A DNA stretch of 64,000 bases from Acanthosoma haemorrhoidale (taxonomy: Eukaryota; Arthropoda; Insecta; Hemiptera; Acanthosomatidae). Each line of letters opens with the position of its first letter. Positions within the stretch are counted from its first letter, which is position 1. Positions 46,970 to 60,041 of the stretch are shown here, piece after piece. The position numbers were made by a program, and so were the translations under genes. The stretch spans positions 108,367,139 through 108,431,138 of the forward strand of contig OV884011.1 in NCBI GenBank assembly GCA_930367205.1, written 5' to 3'. The notes below the pieces were generated by a model. It was not told where the DNA came from, did no database searches, and was given only the letters and a program-made list of their open reading frames with translations.

Positions 46970-49900
46970 CTTGCACCATAATATTATCACACAATGAGTA
47001 TCATTTACTTTATTAACAATATGCAGATTCTTTCTACTCGTATCTCAAACCCGAAACCAGAACCTTCTCAAAATCAGAAGCATACTTTATTTAAATAATT
47101 GATAAACCGTCAACAGTATTTTGGGTTATGAGCTATATAAGCTCGATGATTGATGTGGCAAGCGCAGAAGAGATAAAAACTCCAGTTCCTTGTAAGTAGT
47201 TATACAGAGCTATCACGTGTTGCATGTCCACCCAAGCCTCTACCGCCCTCGCCAGATAAAACTCTCCCCTGACCCAAAAACAAAATTGTCCCCGTGCGCG
47301 ATAGGCTGAGGTTATTTATAAATAACCTGAGGTCGGAACGACGGCACTAAAGTCATCTGATACCGTTCTTATAACGTCAATTGGTCAATGGCCACAAAGA
47401 AAGAAAATCCTGGTAATCATATTCAGTTTCTCGATGCTCTGGAATCATATGATATGTACTGGCTATCCTAAACTCCGTTTGATGCATTTCTATTTCTTAG
47501 GCAGGAGGCCATTATACAAAAAAAGAGAGGAAATGGAAGATTTTTACTGAAAAAATATCGAAAGTTTAATTCAGATTTTATTTAAAACTCGATACTCGCA
47601 ACCTTTATTGAAACGGGTCCTTAGCTATATATAACAGTGCAGTTCCTATCAAACACAACATGAAAATAATCACCAAATTATTATTTCAAAGCTAGGAGGT
47701 ACAAATTTAGTGGTATGTAACCTACACAATTTCGGTTTTTAAGTTATAATAAGGTTTCGTGTTAAGTATTTTTTCCACCATCATATTCTGAATTGTACGT
47801 GTAACGTGGCCCACAAGCATAAACTGGTTTGAACGGATTCCTAACAGCATGTAAAATACATTAGCACTGAAGCTATGTGGTGATGTGAACCACCCTCTCA
47901 TTTTTCATCGCAATGGGTTTTGTTCGTACTGTTGACTTCTCAAAGAAAGGGAATACTAGTTTGTTTGTTGATATTAAAAAACTTAAAGAATTGAATTTGG
48001 TAGCACAGTATCTCGAATTTAATGATCCACAATTTAAAAACAATCCCCGAGAAAAAACAAATTAGATCCTCTTGGTCTGTTATCGAAATTGGTCATTTTT
48101 TCAAAACATCATTACTCCTATTTCTTAAATTATCGAGGTCATAAAAATTTTATAACTTAAGAACTTTATTTTGACTAAATCTGTAATCTGGAACATTCCG
48201 CATGTGTCAGCAAAAACAACTTCCTTTTCTAGGGATCGTTAAAATCTCCAGCTTGATCAACTTGTCGGCCTAAAGCACCGCTCCCCGGATCGGTATTTTA
48301 GCAACATACAGAAGGAACCTTCTTCTAACGTCAAACCGGACATATTTCAGATCACTAGATATTTAAAATAATTAGCTATCAATCTAATCAACCCTTACGA
48401 TCAAAGTGTTTTAGAACTTCTTGCTCATCGGCACTTTGGCAGACCACCTACTAGATGACCCCCCCCCCCCCTCATCGAGAGATGAAAGGAGCCGGATGGA
48501 GTAAGAAGAAGTGTCCGTGCGTTGAATTGCTGCACGCTAACGTTATAGATTTTCTGAATGGCCACCTCCCCCCTCGTCTGGCCACCGGTCAATACACCTC
48601 CTTCACTTAGACTATACTTTTATATTCAGAGCTCTTGTGGCTGGACGGTGTAGGCCGCGTTATCGAAGAGAGGAAGGCTGGAAATTGAAAGAGAGATTCT
48701 AAAGAGAAAGGGAAACGATAAAAAATGTGCGATTACCTCATAACCAAGAACCAGAGTTGTTCAAAACTTTGAAAAGCCTATAAAAATTGGTTCTGAGAGA
48801 TAAGAATGGATAATAGGCAAGTAATTCTGTTGTAATAAAAGTATTTCCATTCCTTTGCAAAACATGGATAAACTACCAATAAAATTATATATAAATAGTT
48901 AATAAAATGCTTTTCAGAACCCTATCGCCAACCTAGAATTATAACATGCACTAGTAATTGCCTTAAATTGCTGATAATAAATTAAACTCACTACGAATAG
49001 CAACAATTTCACATTGACTTTATTTGTGACGGAGTAAAAGAAATCACTCAAAAGTTTCTTGAAAAATATAAGAGTAGCAACAATAATTTAGTGAAACATT
49101 TTGTGCCTATTATTTCAACTGGGAAGAAGATACATAAAGACATTTTTTTTATCCTAAGGACCACTATAAATGAGTCTTTTAGTGGTAGATTTTTAATCTC
49201 TGTTTTCCTAGATGTTCTAAGAAGTAGGTTCTAGTTTTAGGTATTAATTGTATTATAGCTTTTTGTTTAGAGACGCTTTGACAACTATAAGTATTGACAT
49301 GCACTTAAAATGAAATGAAGCAATGCTCTCTCTCTCTTTTTTCTAGTCTATATATTACTTTCTAAGTCTAGAAATAATAGGAATATATAATTAAAATAGT
49401 AATAAGGCTAATTAAATAGCGATTACAATTGGTAGGGAAACTGACCTTTGTTTTAATAGTGAATAGATTTATCTAGTACGGAAAAGAAAAAATATGATAA
49501 ACTTGACTATTTTAAAATAATTTAATTTATTTTTTTGTCTGAAATTTCAAAAGCGTCTTGTCTTAAATATATATAATCTTAAAAATAGTTTTTCGCTTTT
49601 AAAATCTACTCAAGCCTTCTAATATTTTTCACTAGTTATTTTTATAAACCCTTTGATTTTTAATGCATACTTCATCGCACACATTTTAATATATACTGAC
49701 TGCTGCAATTATAACCTTAAAAATAATAAGTTTCCAGGATTAAAACGTATCGCTTATGAATTTTATAAAAAAAATACCCTGCAATATTCTTTATAATTAT
49801 CAAAATTGTTTCTGATCACAGCTGTAAATGAAAGATTTTCAATGGTCTCACTGTAGGTGTAGATGAAGATTATCCCTATCATTAGACAAAGCGAGCAGCT

Positions 49901-50879
49901 AATTCTGATGAAGTATTAAATTGGAAACCGTTTAATCAGTATACCAGTAGCATTGCTTGTTAAATGCTCTTATGCTTTCAAACGTGGGTACAATAGTTAG
50001 CCAGTACAATGGTTAGCCAGAATAAACGTGATGAACATTTTACTAAAGTGAAAGTACGATAATAGCCCGAACCGATTAAACTCTACGAAGTGGAAGGAAG
50101 TGGTAGGGTCGACTAGACATGCTCAATCGGAGGGGTTGCTGACAATGCGGAGGGCGTGGCTTGCGCAAAGATCGCCTAGAGCTTCCTGCATATCTGCTAA
50201 TCCGATCTGTAGTAATTGCCAAGGAGTGGCTATTGGCTCAGAGCGCCGAACCGTAGCGCGATTAGTCCCATCTTAAAGTGTTCGTTGCACGTTATTCAGC
50301 AATAAATATATAACCAATGTGAAAACACCCCATTTCAGTGTCAATGATGAATTCAATATTAAAGCCAATGGCTAAAAACCAAAGTATTCAGTTCGAATGG
50401 ATGTATTCGATGTAATATCGGCTTTGGTTGACGAAAGAAAGATGTTAGATTTTCATCAGATTTAAATATGAACAATGAATACCTTTATTAGGCCGTTGTA
50501 TAAGACTAAGAGAATATGAGAGGAATAAGACATCTTGGGCCACTACCATACTTCTCTCACTTCTTAATTTTCATCTCCAGTCCACCCCATGTAAGGACCT
50601 GATTGAGACGTATGTCTACGCCAAGACGAACCAACACCGATCCCTAATGGAACCATTAAAAGATAACTACTCGAAAAATCAACCAGTGTACCGAGTATGG
50701 TGATATCATCCATAATGATGGGGGCTTGATAGATGCATTGTAAGTAAAACAATATCTAATAGTGTTGGAAGGGTGAGTGTGGGCTATTCCTATAAATAAA
50801 TTGACACCTCTCTCTCAAATAGAGGATGAGACCATGGATGGTATATATGCCTATAAGAAACCAAAAACAACAATATGAC
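46970..50879. other. AT-rich intergenic DNA, nothing recognised
   Basis: Features noted: a perfect 20-bp palindrome at 47309-47328, a C14-type run near 48460-48473, and GC-richer patches at 48440-48680 and 50080-50290. No gene family recognised. Confidence 0.4.
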
Positions 50880-53160
50880 TGTACAGTATGACAATTAATA
50901 AAAACCATTCATTGAATGAATACAAAAAAAAAGCTACATACAAGCTGGCAGCCAAAATCTATCTATATACAGTAAACAATTAAACAAATGTATTAAATAA
51001 AACATATAAGAAATTTTAATATTATAAATGAATGAATCGTCTCTAGACTAACGAGCGTGGTAACAATGTGATCGAGTAGGAGGGCTTTAAAGGTTCGTAA
51101 GGATGAAGCATGGCGGATGTTAAGAGTTAGAGAATCCCAGAGGGTAGTAGAGTGAGAAAGAAAGAACCGATCGTATGCTGTGGTTTTGTGGGCAGGAGTA
51201 TAAAGGTCAGACAGACGGAATCTTGTGTTCCGGGAGAAAGAATGATGATTTGAACTCTAAAAAGTTGTAAATATAACCAATGGTGATGCAAATTGATGGT
51301 TTGAAAACGAAATAAATAGGGTGTACGGAAGAAGGGGAAGAACTATCCTCGATGTGGAGGTGAGAGACATGGAAGCGCTGCGAAGACCTAAAGACAAATC
51401 TAACGATGTAATTTATGATTCGCTTCAAATTGTCCTCGAGCCCCACCGATAGACCCCCACATGGGTACCACAGCCATAATCAAATTGTAGGAAAAAGAGG
51501 GGGATACAAGGAGATGACGTATAGGATGGGGGAGCAGATGGCGAGAGCGATGGAATATTTCAAGAAACCTATTGATCAACGGGAAATTCGAGATACATGT
51601 TGGTTCCAAGAGATGCTTAATGGTTATCCCTAGGTTTTTCACGGTGGAACAGAATGTAATGGGATGGTTAATAAGGGTTAAAGCGGAATTATCGACAAAG
51701 TTTCTTAGAAGGAAACAAGATATTATAACAATTGCCTGGTTTTTCGTTGCATTTAACCTCAGTTTATTCAGGTTTGCCTAGGCATTGATCCAATCTAGGT
51801 CTCCCTGAATCTGGGCAAACGCAGCTAAATAATCGGAGGGGGGAGAGGATAAATAGATTTGAGAGTATACCGTATAAGTGAAGGGATAAATTACGAATAG
51901 ATTTAGGGAGATAATTTATGTGACTGGTAAAATGAAGGGAAGAAATGCTCGCTCTCTGGGCTTCACCCGAGAAAAGAGTGGGGGAAGCAGATAGGGGTTG
52001 ATTAGAGAGAGTTTCCGCTTGTGACAGGTTGAAAAGAAATGACCGAAACCATTCCATAGAGGTATTGGAGAAGGTTAATGCTTTTAACTTGGAAAGAAGG
52101 ATTGTGTGGTCTATGATGTCAAATGCTTTGGAGAAATCTAGAAGAGTTAGGGCTGTTAATTTTTGTTTCTCAATAACAGCACGAACGTCATTAATAATAT
52201 TAACTAGTGCAGATTGTGTGGAGTAACCTGAATGGAAACCGGATTGAAGTTTGGACTGTTTAAGGAAATCGGAGATTTGGGATTGAAATAGTCATTCATT
52301 GGAAAGGTTAGAAAGGACGGAGATTGGGGTAGTCGTTTGATGATGTAGGGCTAGGATTTGTTTTAGGGTTGGACTACAGTTTTTATCTAAGAAGTTGAGA
52401 AGACTGAGTTTAGAAGGGAAAAAATAGTACGGAGAAGAACAGGTAGGATAACTAGAAGGGATTGCTATATAACCTTCACGGGAATTCCGTCGGAACCAGT
52501 AGTGATAGTATGTGCTCTCATTACAGAGGTTATAAGCTCTGTGGGAGAGGCTAATTTAAAATAAAAATCATTACCATTAAATGAGTGCTCACAAGGACTT
52601 TAAGATGAGGGAGATGGTGAAGTGGTAGAGAAGGGACATAGTGATAGTCATGAAAGTACTTAATGACTTCACCCACCGTACTGTTGCCTCGATCAAGTTG
52701 CGGAGTACCCTGAACGCCTGTTGTCATCTAAAAGCTTTCTGCGTCTAAATCGTCTTCAAGGAGCCTCACACTTTCTTTGAACGACCCTGATCTCTGGGAA
52801 TAGCCACAGAACCGGCAGGCAACGAAAGGTAGAGGTTTTAGGGGTTCATGGGCATTAAAGATACTAAGGATGTTGGCAGCAAGAATGTCCACCAGTGAGA
52901 TTGCCCATGATGGATGTGGAGATTGGAGCACAAGTAGATATTATTCAAATCCAGGAGATTCGGTACATGTTTTCGGAGGTAAGATTGCGATAGGTTATGG
53001 TTTTAGGAGGAAAAGATGGTGCCTGGGTATTATAGAAAATCTGGATCAGGTCATTAGAGGACAAGAACGCAATAGGCAGCTGAGAAGGAGAGAGAAGGTT
53101 TGTAGAGGAGTCGATGACGTCTAGGCAGGTATCAGAATTACAAGTGTGATTAGAAGCAGT
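50880..53160 (-). pseudogene. CR1/Jockey-like LINE, degenerate ORF2 and 3' end
   Basis: Minus-strand non-LTR element. From 53,120 downward: the end of an endonuclease domain and a linker (LAANILSIFNAHEPLKPLP near 52,870). RT follows: GFHSGYSTQSALV near 52,240, LLDFSKAFDIIDHTILLSKL near 52,150, and a degraded position for the YADD box near 51,860. Then come QGDLDWINA near 51,810, LGITIKHLLEPTC near 51,630, and a C-terminal region with FFLSHSTTLWDSL and SSLRTFKALLLDHI near 51,150-51,060. Multiple stops and frameshifts, and loss of YADD, show it is dead. The 3' UTR is AT-rich and its end is approximate. The order and wording of motifs make LINE identity secure. CR1-like versus Jockey is less certain. 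Confidence 0.8.
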
Positions 53161-54570
53161 TAATAAATAAAAGTTTAAATGAGGAAAGCTAAGATTCTTT
53201 CAAGGTCAGCCCCCACTACACTACTCACGTTAATCTCTTTAAATATCATACCAGTATTTCTCAAATAAATCTGTCCAGCGGAGATCAGCTTTCACCAAAC
53301 TTTACCACCACTTTTTACCTGCACTGTATACTGTTTTGTAACAATCGTTTTTTTTTAAATGAGTGTTTTACGAAGTCACGCTAAAACGGAGTGCACAGGG
53401 CATTAGACAGTTCAATGGCTAAGGCCAGACGTACATTTTTCCCTTCAGTTCCGAGAGGTCCAGCCTATTATTATTATAGCTACATAAGATAAATACCGTA
53501 GTGGCTATTCGAATTTTCCAACTTAAATTTCAAGGAAAAAAATCAAAACAAGAAAACTAGACTTCGCCCTAAAACCCTCTTTCACTCCCGTCATAACAAC
53601 AATCCAGAAGTGCACTAAAAAAATACACCCTCTCGATTTTTTACTTTCTTTAGCTTAAACTTTCGCCATTAGATGTAGAAACATCGTCCGCACTTAAATT
53701 TCAAGAAAACCAAAACTAATGCCGGGTTCCCACGCAGCGTGAATCGCGGAAGTGAGGCACGCCAGCTAGCTTATGTTTGTAGCCGCTCGCGAAAAGAAAA
53801 AGTCATGATTTGGCATTTTACACGAATTGTAAGGACAAAATTATTTCTAATCTTAATTAATTGTATGAATAATATTCACTTTCGTGAATCACGCCCTGGG
53901 ATATCCCGGCAATATACTAATCTCAATCCACTTTACTAATTACACTGGTATTATCACTTACGGATATTTGAAAAAAATCGGGAAATTTGTGGCTAACGAT
54001 GAAATAGTACTGACACCTTATATATTATATAAGATGATTAATACCTTATATTAATAAGAGTCTTAAAGTTCTTAAGTAATCCGTATTTTTCATGATAATT
54101 AGAACCAGTCTCCCTCTCGATATTTTCTTAAACTCTTCTAAAGTGCTGTTGCATCCTAAACCATCATTAGCTTGGAAGTTAGCAAGTTAACCTGGCATGA
54201 GGTCTGCCTGGATGATGCTTATTCCGTTAATTTGTATTTTAAAAACTGTATATGTGATAATACATATTAGAGGTATAATGTCTAATGTTGTACCATCTAT
54301 AACGATATGTTGGACCAATTAGTCCATTTTTCACCTGTCATTATTTCTCGTTTTTAGCATGATTAAGGGATCAAAAGGAACTATTCTTATTATTTTTAGC
54401 ATAATTGGAAGATTATATGAACTATGCTGAAAAATATCATTTCTCAATAAAAACTAGGTTTGAACAAAATTTCAAACACGAAGTAAATTACAGTTTTAAT
54501 ACTTTTAATTATATTTAATACCAAGCAATTATAGCTTAGAAAGGCAAACAAATACTGTTAACCAGGACGT
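53161..54570. other. AT-rich intergenic DNA, nothing recognised
   Basis: No coding signal. The short frame at 53739-53939 has no recognisable domain. Confidence 0.4.
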
Positions 54571-54650
54571 CTATGGTATGAATGAGAACATTTATCACAA
54601 TTACTTATTGCCCAATAAGGCAGATTGTAATTTTGTCATAATAATATTTT
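54571..54650 (-). repeat. Dispersed repeat family R, copy 5 (partial)
   Basis: Minus strand gives ACAATCTGCCTTATTGGGCA then ATTGTGATAAATG and CTCATTCATACCATA, the 5' half of the unit seen at 14862-15035. It stops where the others continue to the CAGCCCAGAGACC block. Confidence 0.65.
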
Positions 54651-55705
54651 TTTTTTAACCAGCACGTCCAGATCTTCAATTTGACACCTTAATCAAAATT
54701 ATAGTATTTTTTTTCACTAGGGTATATAATAACACACAATAAGGTATTACATAGTGAAATAGCAGTATTTTTAATATCATCGCAACATTAAATAGGGCCA
54801 TAAAGTTAAATTTCAAATTTAGGTCAAACTTGGGACTCAAAAAGATCAGTACTAAAAAGCAGACATAATCACTCGTTCACCAAAGGAGTATTTCTTAGTG
54901 AACTAAAAATCCCTAAAAAATTGCTACGCCTATAATCCCTAATACTAGAATTATATCCCTATAATATTGATTATTAGAAAGTTATTCACATTAAAATAAT
55001 GAATCTCATAAATACAAATTACAATTCTTACCACTAACAAGAAAAAGTTTAGTGGTGACGCTCCTCAGATGCTCAGAATGTGGATTGTAAATCTGTGCCG
55101 AGAAGTGGCTGAAAAAGAACTACAGGAAAGGCCTATTTACTAAATGGACTAAGCCTCGGAATTAGCAAATGAGGGAGATGAGTAATACTGGCCGGTTCGT
55201 GCTGGTCAGAGTCGCTTGATGTAATTAATTGAAAGGAAAATTGCAGAAATATTGCCCGATGGATGTTCGTGGCCTCACTGGACCCTGTGTTGGGCGTGGC
55301 TTCCTGAAGCAGGATTTATCGAATATCTCAGCGTGCCAGGAAATTGCTTGAGTAACGAAGGTTTACTCAGTCCGGTTATGAAGAGTCAAGAGTGATTTCA
55401 GTCTTGTGGTAGTGTAGAACTGTGAAAAATGAAATGGATGCCCACATCATTCCATAAATGAAAATCCACAAAAAATATAATTTGTGAAAAGATGCACTAG
55501 TTAAAACCCCATTCAATTGGAAAAGAATCCACAAGTAGCACAGCTATCTAAATAGAAAACAATTTTTTTGTTAAACGTGATTGTGAGTATCAAAACCAGC
55601 AATCCGAAATTGTCCGCGCTTTTGAGTAGATGTTAAATCACATTCCACGTTTTCCCCTGTTTTGAAGCCAAAGAAGCTTCCTAAAAAAACTTATCTTCCA
55701 CATAC
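54651..55705. other. AT-rich spacer, nothing recognised
   Basis: Contains a GC-richer stretch (55020-55420) with no clear frame or repeat match. Confidence 0.4.
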
Positions 55706-55710
55706 ATATG

Positions 55711-56539
55711 GATTGGGTCGTCACGAGGGGGTGCCTAGTTACCCTAGCCCTAGTGACGAAGTGAGGGTTGATTAGGCTATGACCTGGAAAATTGCTTCAT
55801 GACGGGTCTTACGACTGTACTATCTGACTCCATATCTGATAGGTATGTGCCCCGGCAGTGCTCTATGTTCAGGAGAAGAGGTATAGGGTAGTTTATGTGG
55901 TCTTGGAATGAGCACGAATTCACACTCGGTATCTGAGGGTAGGCGAAAACCGTCCGGATCCCAAAGGTGAATGTGAACTGGAGAGAGGCAGACTGGATTG
56001 CCGTGGAAGACACTATTAGGTAAAGTTTGTAGGGCCACGGCAACCATTGTCCGCGAGCAAGAGGTCTCTCCCAAGGAGGTGCTAGTTTTAGCGAGACGAA
56101 GGCAGAGAATCCCACTAGGAAAGTGCGGGGTCTGACGAGGCTGGACTAAAACATAGCGAGGTTAGGAAGAAAGGTCCAGAGGTTTTCATAAATGAGAAGG
56201 CCAAATCTTGAGACATCAGTGCAGCTGCAGGTACCAGTCAGAGAAAGAGCCGTAGTTAGAATGATTTATCGGCCAAAAACGAGGCCCTATATATAGCCCC
56301 CAGTAACCAATGATCTAGACCGGGACACACCCAGCCCCCTGCCGCTACCTCACTCTTCCTTCAAGGGCCTCTGACTAGTTTTTTGCAGCTGCGTCTTTTA
56401 TTGTTTACAATATTTACACTGGTATGACTTATGGTTTGGTAATGTTATTTACATTTGTTTAAATTAATTGACAACATATTATAACCAATTTACAATAGAG
56501 TATAGGGTGATTTATCTGATGTAGTTAGCGGTCGCTACA
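55711..56539. mobile_element. Solo LTR, family 1 copy 3, diverged
   Basis: 829 bp ending TAGCGGTCGCTACA as in copies 1 and 2. It shares internal blocks such as CTGACTCCATATCTGATAGG near 55823 and the AGAGTATAGGGTGATTTA end block. ATATG occurs on both sides (55706-55710 and 56540-56544). The 5' end reads GATTGGGT where TGTCGGGT is expected, so the left boundary is inferred from the target duplication. A GGCCCTATATATAGCC box near 56283 could be a core promoter. Confidence 0.65.
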
Positions 56540-56544
56540 ATATG

Positions 56545-57739
56545 CATAAGGGTTCTATCTACTCTTCAACAACGAATTTCACTTACAAACAAACCATCAA
56601 TTCTGATTTCACTCCAACTCCACAGTCGTTGGCCAGGTTGCTTGCTCCTGGAAGAAGTGACAGGAGCATTTATCATGTAGAAGCATAGAAGTAGTCTGAT
56701 AGTCTGACTGAAGCGATAGCAAAGCGACTCCAACAGTTTCCATACGGGATACTCATGAAAGTGGTCCGACATACTACAATACATTCCAGCAGCGGAGAAA
56801 CAGTGAGCTCCACCAAAATGTTAAGCTACCTACGGTTGATGAATGCATTCACCGTGGACAATCAAATTCTTCACGATTACCCCCACTCCGTTTCCCCACC
56901 TATGACAGAAGGCAGTCGAGGCAGGAACGCTCTAGTTTTAAGTTAGTACGTAAGATTAGTTTTAGGATGGTTTGTAAGTCCCTAATATATTCCGATGGTG
57001 AGCCCCATCACCTAGGCTTATTTACTTTGTACAAAATTTTAACAATAATCAGAATGCTTATGAGTTTAAGAAACTGCTTTAAAAGCGTTTAATCACAGCC
57101 CAATTATGTAATTTTAATTTTATATAAATTCAATTTTAAAAATATTAATATAGGGGTTGTGAAAAAAAAAAATTGTTCAATGCGATAACGTTCTGTAAAC
57201 AATAAAGGGAAGTTATGTTTACTATAAATCGGTTTTTTTTTTCTGATAAACTCTTGGACATTAAAGATACAACAAACTGGCGTAGAACAAGCTAGGTGGA
57301 CAAAAACATTTTATTCTACGATTTGATTGTTTTGGTTATGATGAATACTAATTCCTTGTTTTATTTAATAATTACGCATTTTTTGATAATTTAGCAGCTT
57401 GGGGAATATTTATATTAAAAAAGTTAAGTACGAAATAAAAAAAATATTAGAAAAATAATATTGTTATAACAAGAAAATACACAACTTGACACAGCATAAA
57501 TTATATAATAAAATTTACTCATATTACTTATAAGTTAGATTATTAATTATCATCACATGACTCGTCATCAGTCTCACAATCTGACGAATCAGGTACTAAC
57601 TAATCTTCTTCGCCACACAAATGAGCATCGCTTGCTGCCTGATAATTACCTGATACTACCTGATGATTAAGCGACTCACTGTGCGACGAGTCGAAGTGCT
57701 CTAAAATTGTTCAGTCGGGAAAAGTATGTTGTATTCTTC
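56545..57739. other. AT-rich stretch with an acidic minus-strand scrap
   Basis: At 57545-57705 the minus strand encodes an Asp/Ser/Glu-rich stretch with one stop (LVPDSSDCETDDESCDD near its end). Such acidic runs occur at the ends of some transposases, but nothing specific is recognised. The rest is AT-rich. Confidence 0.3.
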
Positions 57740-59700
57740 TTTTTTTTCAGTTCCGCTCCCATAGTGAACAACCAACAACTGATTAAGCGTGCTACTAAAC
57801 AGAGAGCCATATCCAAGTTCCAAATTTTTCGTCTCGATCCTTTTTCTAAATTTGACCAATTCCGGAATAGCGCTAGTATTAGAGGCTTCCAAAACCGATG
57901 GTCGGGAAATCGCGTTTCATGAACTTACACCAAACAGCCCTGATGTGAATACAATCTCAAACCGACAACCAGTTCAACATAATTAATTAACAAGATCTAC
58001 TAAATCACGAAATCGTTCTAATAATGAATCAAATAACTATTCTAGTCGAGTAAACTCAATTTTTCAATTACCATCAAGGCTCAATTGTCAGAGATTCTGT
58101 ATCGATGGGTTGTGTATTCGATGTGGACATCCACATAAAGCTTCTGACTGCTCTGTCGACCCCCCCCCCCCCCTACAAGCTTCAATGTCTGACATTAGTG
58201 CTTTCTGGTCATGCTCAGAGATCTTGTCTTCGAACGTTGTTTCCTCTTGGGACTAAACATTGCAATCGTGGAAATATTGCAAACACGTAGAAGATGCCGA
58301 AAATGGGGATTTTAACGACGCTTTTGAAAACAACCAAATCCTTTTCTAAAACCGTCATTCTAATTTTCATGATAATGACAAATATATTGTTCAAGTGAAG
58401 AACTGAAATCAATGGCAAGAATTTCACAGACGAGACGTTCACAGTTAAATGCTCTCAAACTTGATGTTCCACTCGGAAAATCAAATTTAGCTTTTCCACA
58501 CTATACAAACAACAAAATCTTTACAAACAAAACATTTCACCCACATGGGAAAAAGGTTTATGTCCAGTACATAAAACTTAAAATGAAGACATATTCATTG
58601 CTCCAGGCACCCATTCACCACATATGCAGAATATGAATTCATTACCTGGGGATAAATCTCAATGAACTGAGCAGAAACTTTGCACAAAGTAAATTCTATT
58701 TCAACCCTCCATGAGATTTCCAAAAATTATATATCTATGTTTGAACAAAATTTGGGTCGTGTTCCAAACACCACATGTGGTCTACATATCCGTGATAATT
58801 ATAAACCAATTTTTCTTTGCAGCAGAACATCCCGTCCTTATACACTGAAGAAAAAGGCGGGTACAGAACTGGATTCCTTCCCACGAAAGAGATGGCCTCA
58901 ACGCAAAGTTGACCTTAGTGAGTGGGGTTCACCATTGGCCATCGTTCCAAAACCTGAAGGAACAGTCGGACTGTGTTTCGACAGTTTTATAATGCTAAGA
59001 ACAAGTAGAAGGGGTTGAGCAGAACTGTATACGTGCCTCGTTACTTCATGGAACTCACTGATGGTTCCCTGTTATTTTTTATATTTAAGCCACCGCATCC
59101 CTCCAAGATCTCCCTACTTCACCTAGGCAACCTGGCAGTATACTCAGTAAATTCACGGTAATCCACCATCTAGAGATCCCTCATTTGGCAACGGACAGTG
59201 AGACCACTCCAATAGCGTGAGAAGGCCGATGCAAATACCTCTGGAAAGATACCCCCCCAGGACAGGACTTCGCCGATATTGGGTACTGATCTATTTCAAT
59301 AGATTTTCACCAGGTAATCACCTGAAGAAATGTGTTATATATCTGAGGAAGCTGAAGGAAGAAAGAAAGCTGGACTTCATTGAAGACATTATTCACTTGG
59401 GACCTGCGAACTTTGAGTAAGAGGAGAAGACGGTTCTTCGTCAAGCCGAGAAGATCCGAAGAAATATTTCCAGCATCTGTGAGTAATTCCTGAATTATAA
59501 GATTTCTTAGATAACATAATTTGGGATTGTTTGACTAACACTCTGACAGATATGCTAAGAAGGCTCGAGGAAATATTAACAGAGCCTGGGACTGTTCACT
59601 TGAAGGTGCGTTCCAACGCTTTATGCTGGTTATACAGAAACAATAAATTTAATACAGACCACACAGATGACTTCGTAAATAAAGACTTTAACGTATTATT
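57740..59700 (+). pseudogene. Decayed Ty3/gypsy element with zinc-knuckle gag
   Basis: Scattered frames on the plus strand in correct order for a gypsy element. Near 58115 there is a CCHC knuckle (CIRCGHPHKASDC, spacing CX2CX3HX4C). Near 58260 a second, broken knuckle appears (CNRGNIANT). RT begins near 58740 with LGRVPNTTCGLHIRDNYKPI. It continues with SEWGSPLAIVPKPEGTVGLC near 58915, then degrades before the YADD box. Near 59590 a trace of an integrase zinc region remains. Stops, frameshifts and deletions are many, and no LTRs were found. The gag knuckle and RT wording differ from the 4642-9711 element, so this is a separate, older lineage, probably near the Mag/K02A2.6-type group. Confidence 0.75.
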
Positions 59701-59738
59701 TTTGCATTCAGTGTAATTTTATATATATATATATATAT

Positions 59739-59995
59739 CTGTACCTCGGAGGGATACAATACTATGTCCATTTTTTTCCATATTGACTTTATTACAGTAA
59801 AAAAGTTTTTTTTTCATTTTATAACAACTGCATGATGTAAATAACAATAAATAGAATGTTCTGGTAAAATATTGTTTCAACATCTCAATAAATAGCTGTG
59901 CCAATAACACTTTTTGTTATTATATTTATAGTTTAAAACTCCTCTCCTGTAAAGTTATGAAAATGGACATAGTGTTGTATCTTTCCGAGGTACAG
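59739..59995. mobile_element. TA-flanked MITE with 37-bp inverted ends
   Basis: 257 bp with ends CTGTACCTCGGAGGGATACA (left) and, in reverse complement, CTGTACCTCGGAAAGATACA (right); the pairing extends through ACTATGTCCATTTT. TA repeats lie outside both ends, consistent with a Tc1/mariner-type TA target. The interior is AT-rich without coding capacity. Confidence 0.85.
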
Positions 59996-59998
59996 ATA

Positions 59999-60014
<16 letters not shown>

Positions 60015-60041
<27 letters not shown>
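60015..60041. repeat. Poly-T run
   Basis: Continuous T run next to the TA array that borders the MITE. It could be the tail of a minus-strand retrotransposed sequence; none was identified. Confidence 0.8.

Noticed and set aside
57545..57705. Acidic minus-strand stretch as a transposase end
   Set aside because: Acidic runs alone are not diagnostic, a stop interrupts it, and no catalytic motifs or inverted ends were found.
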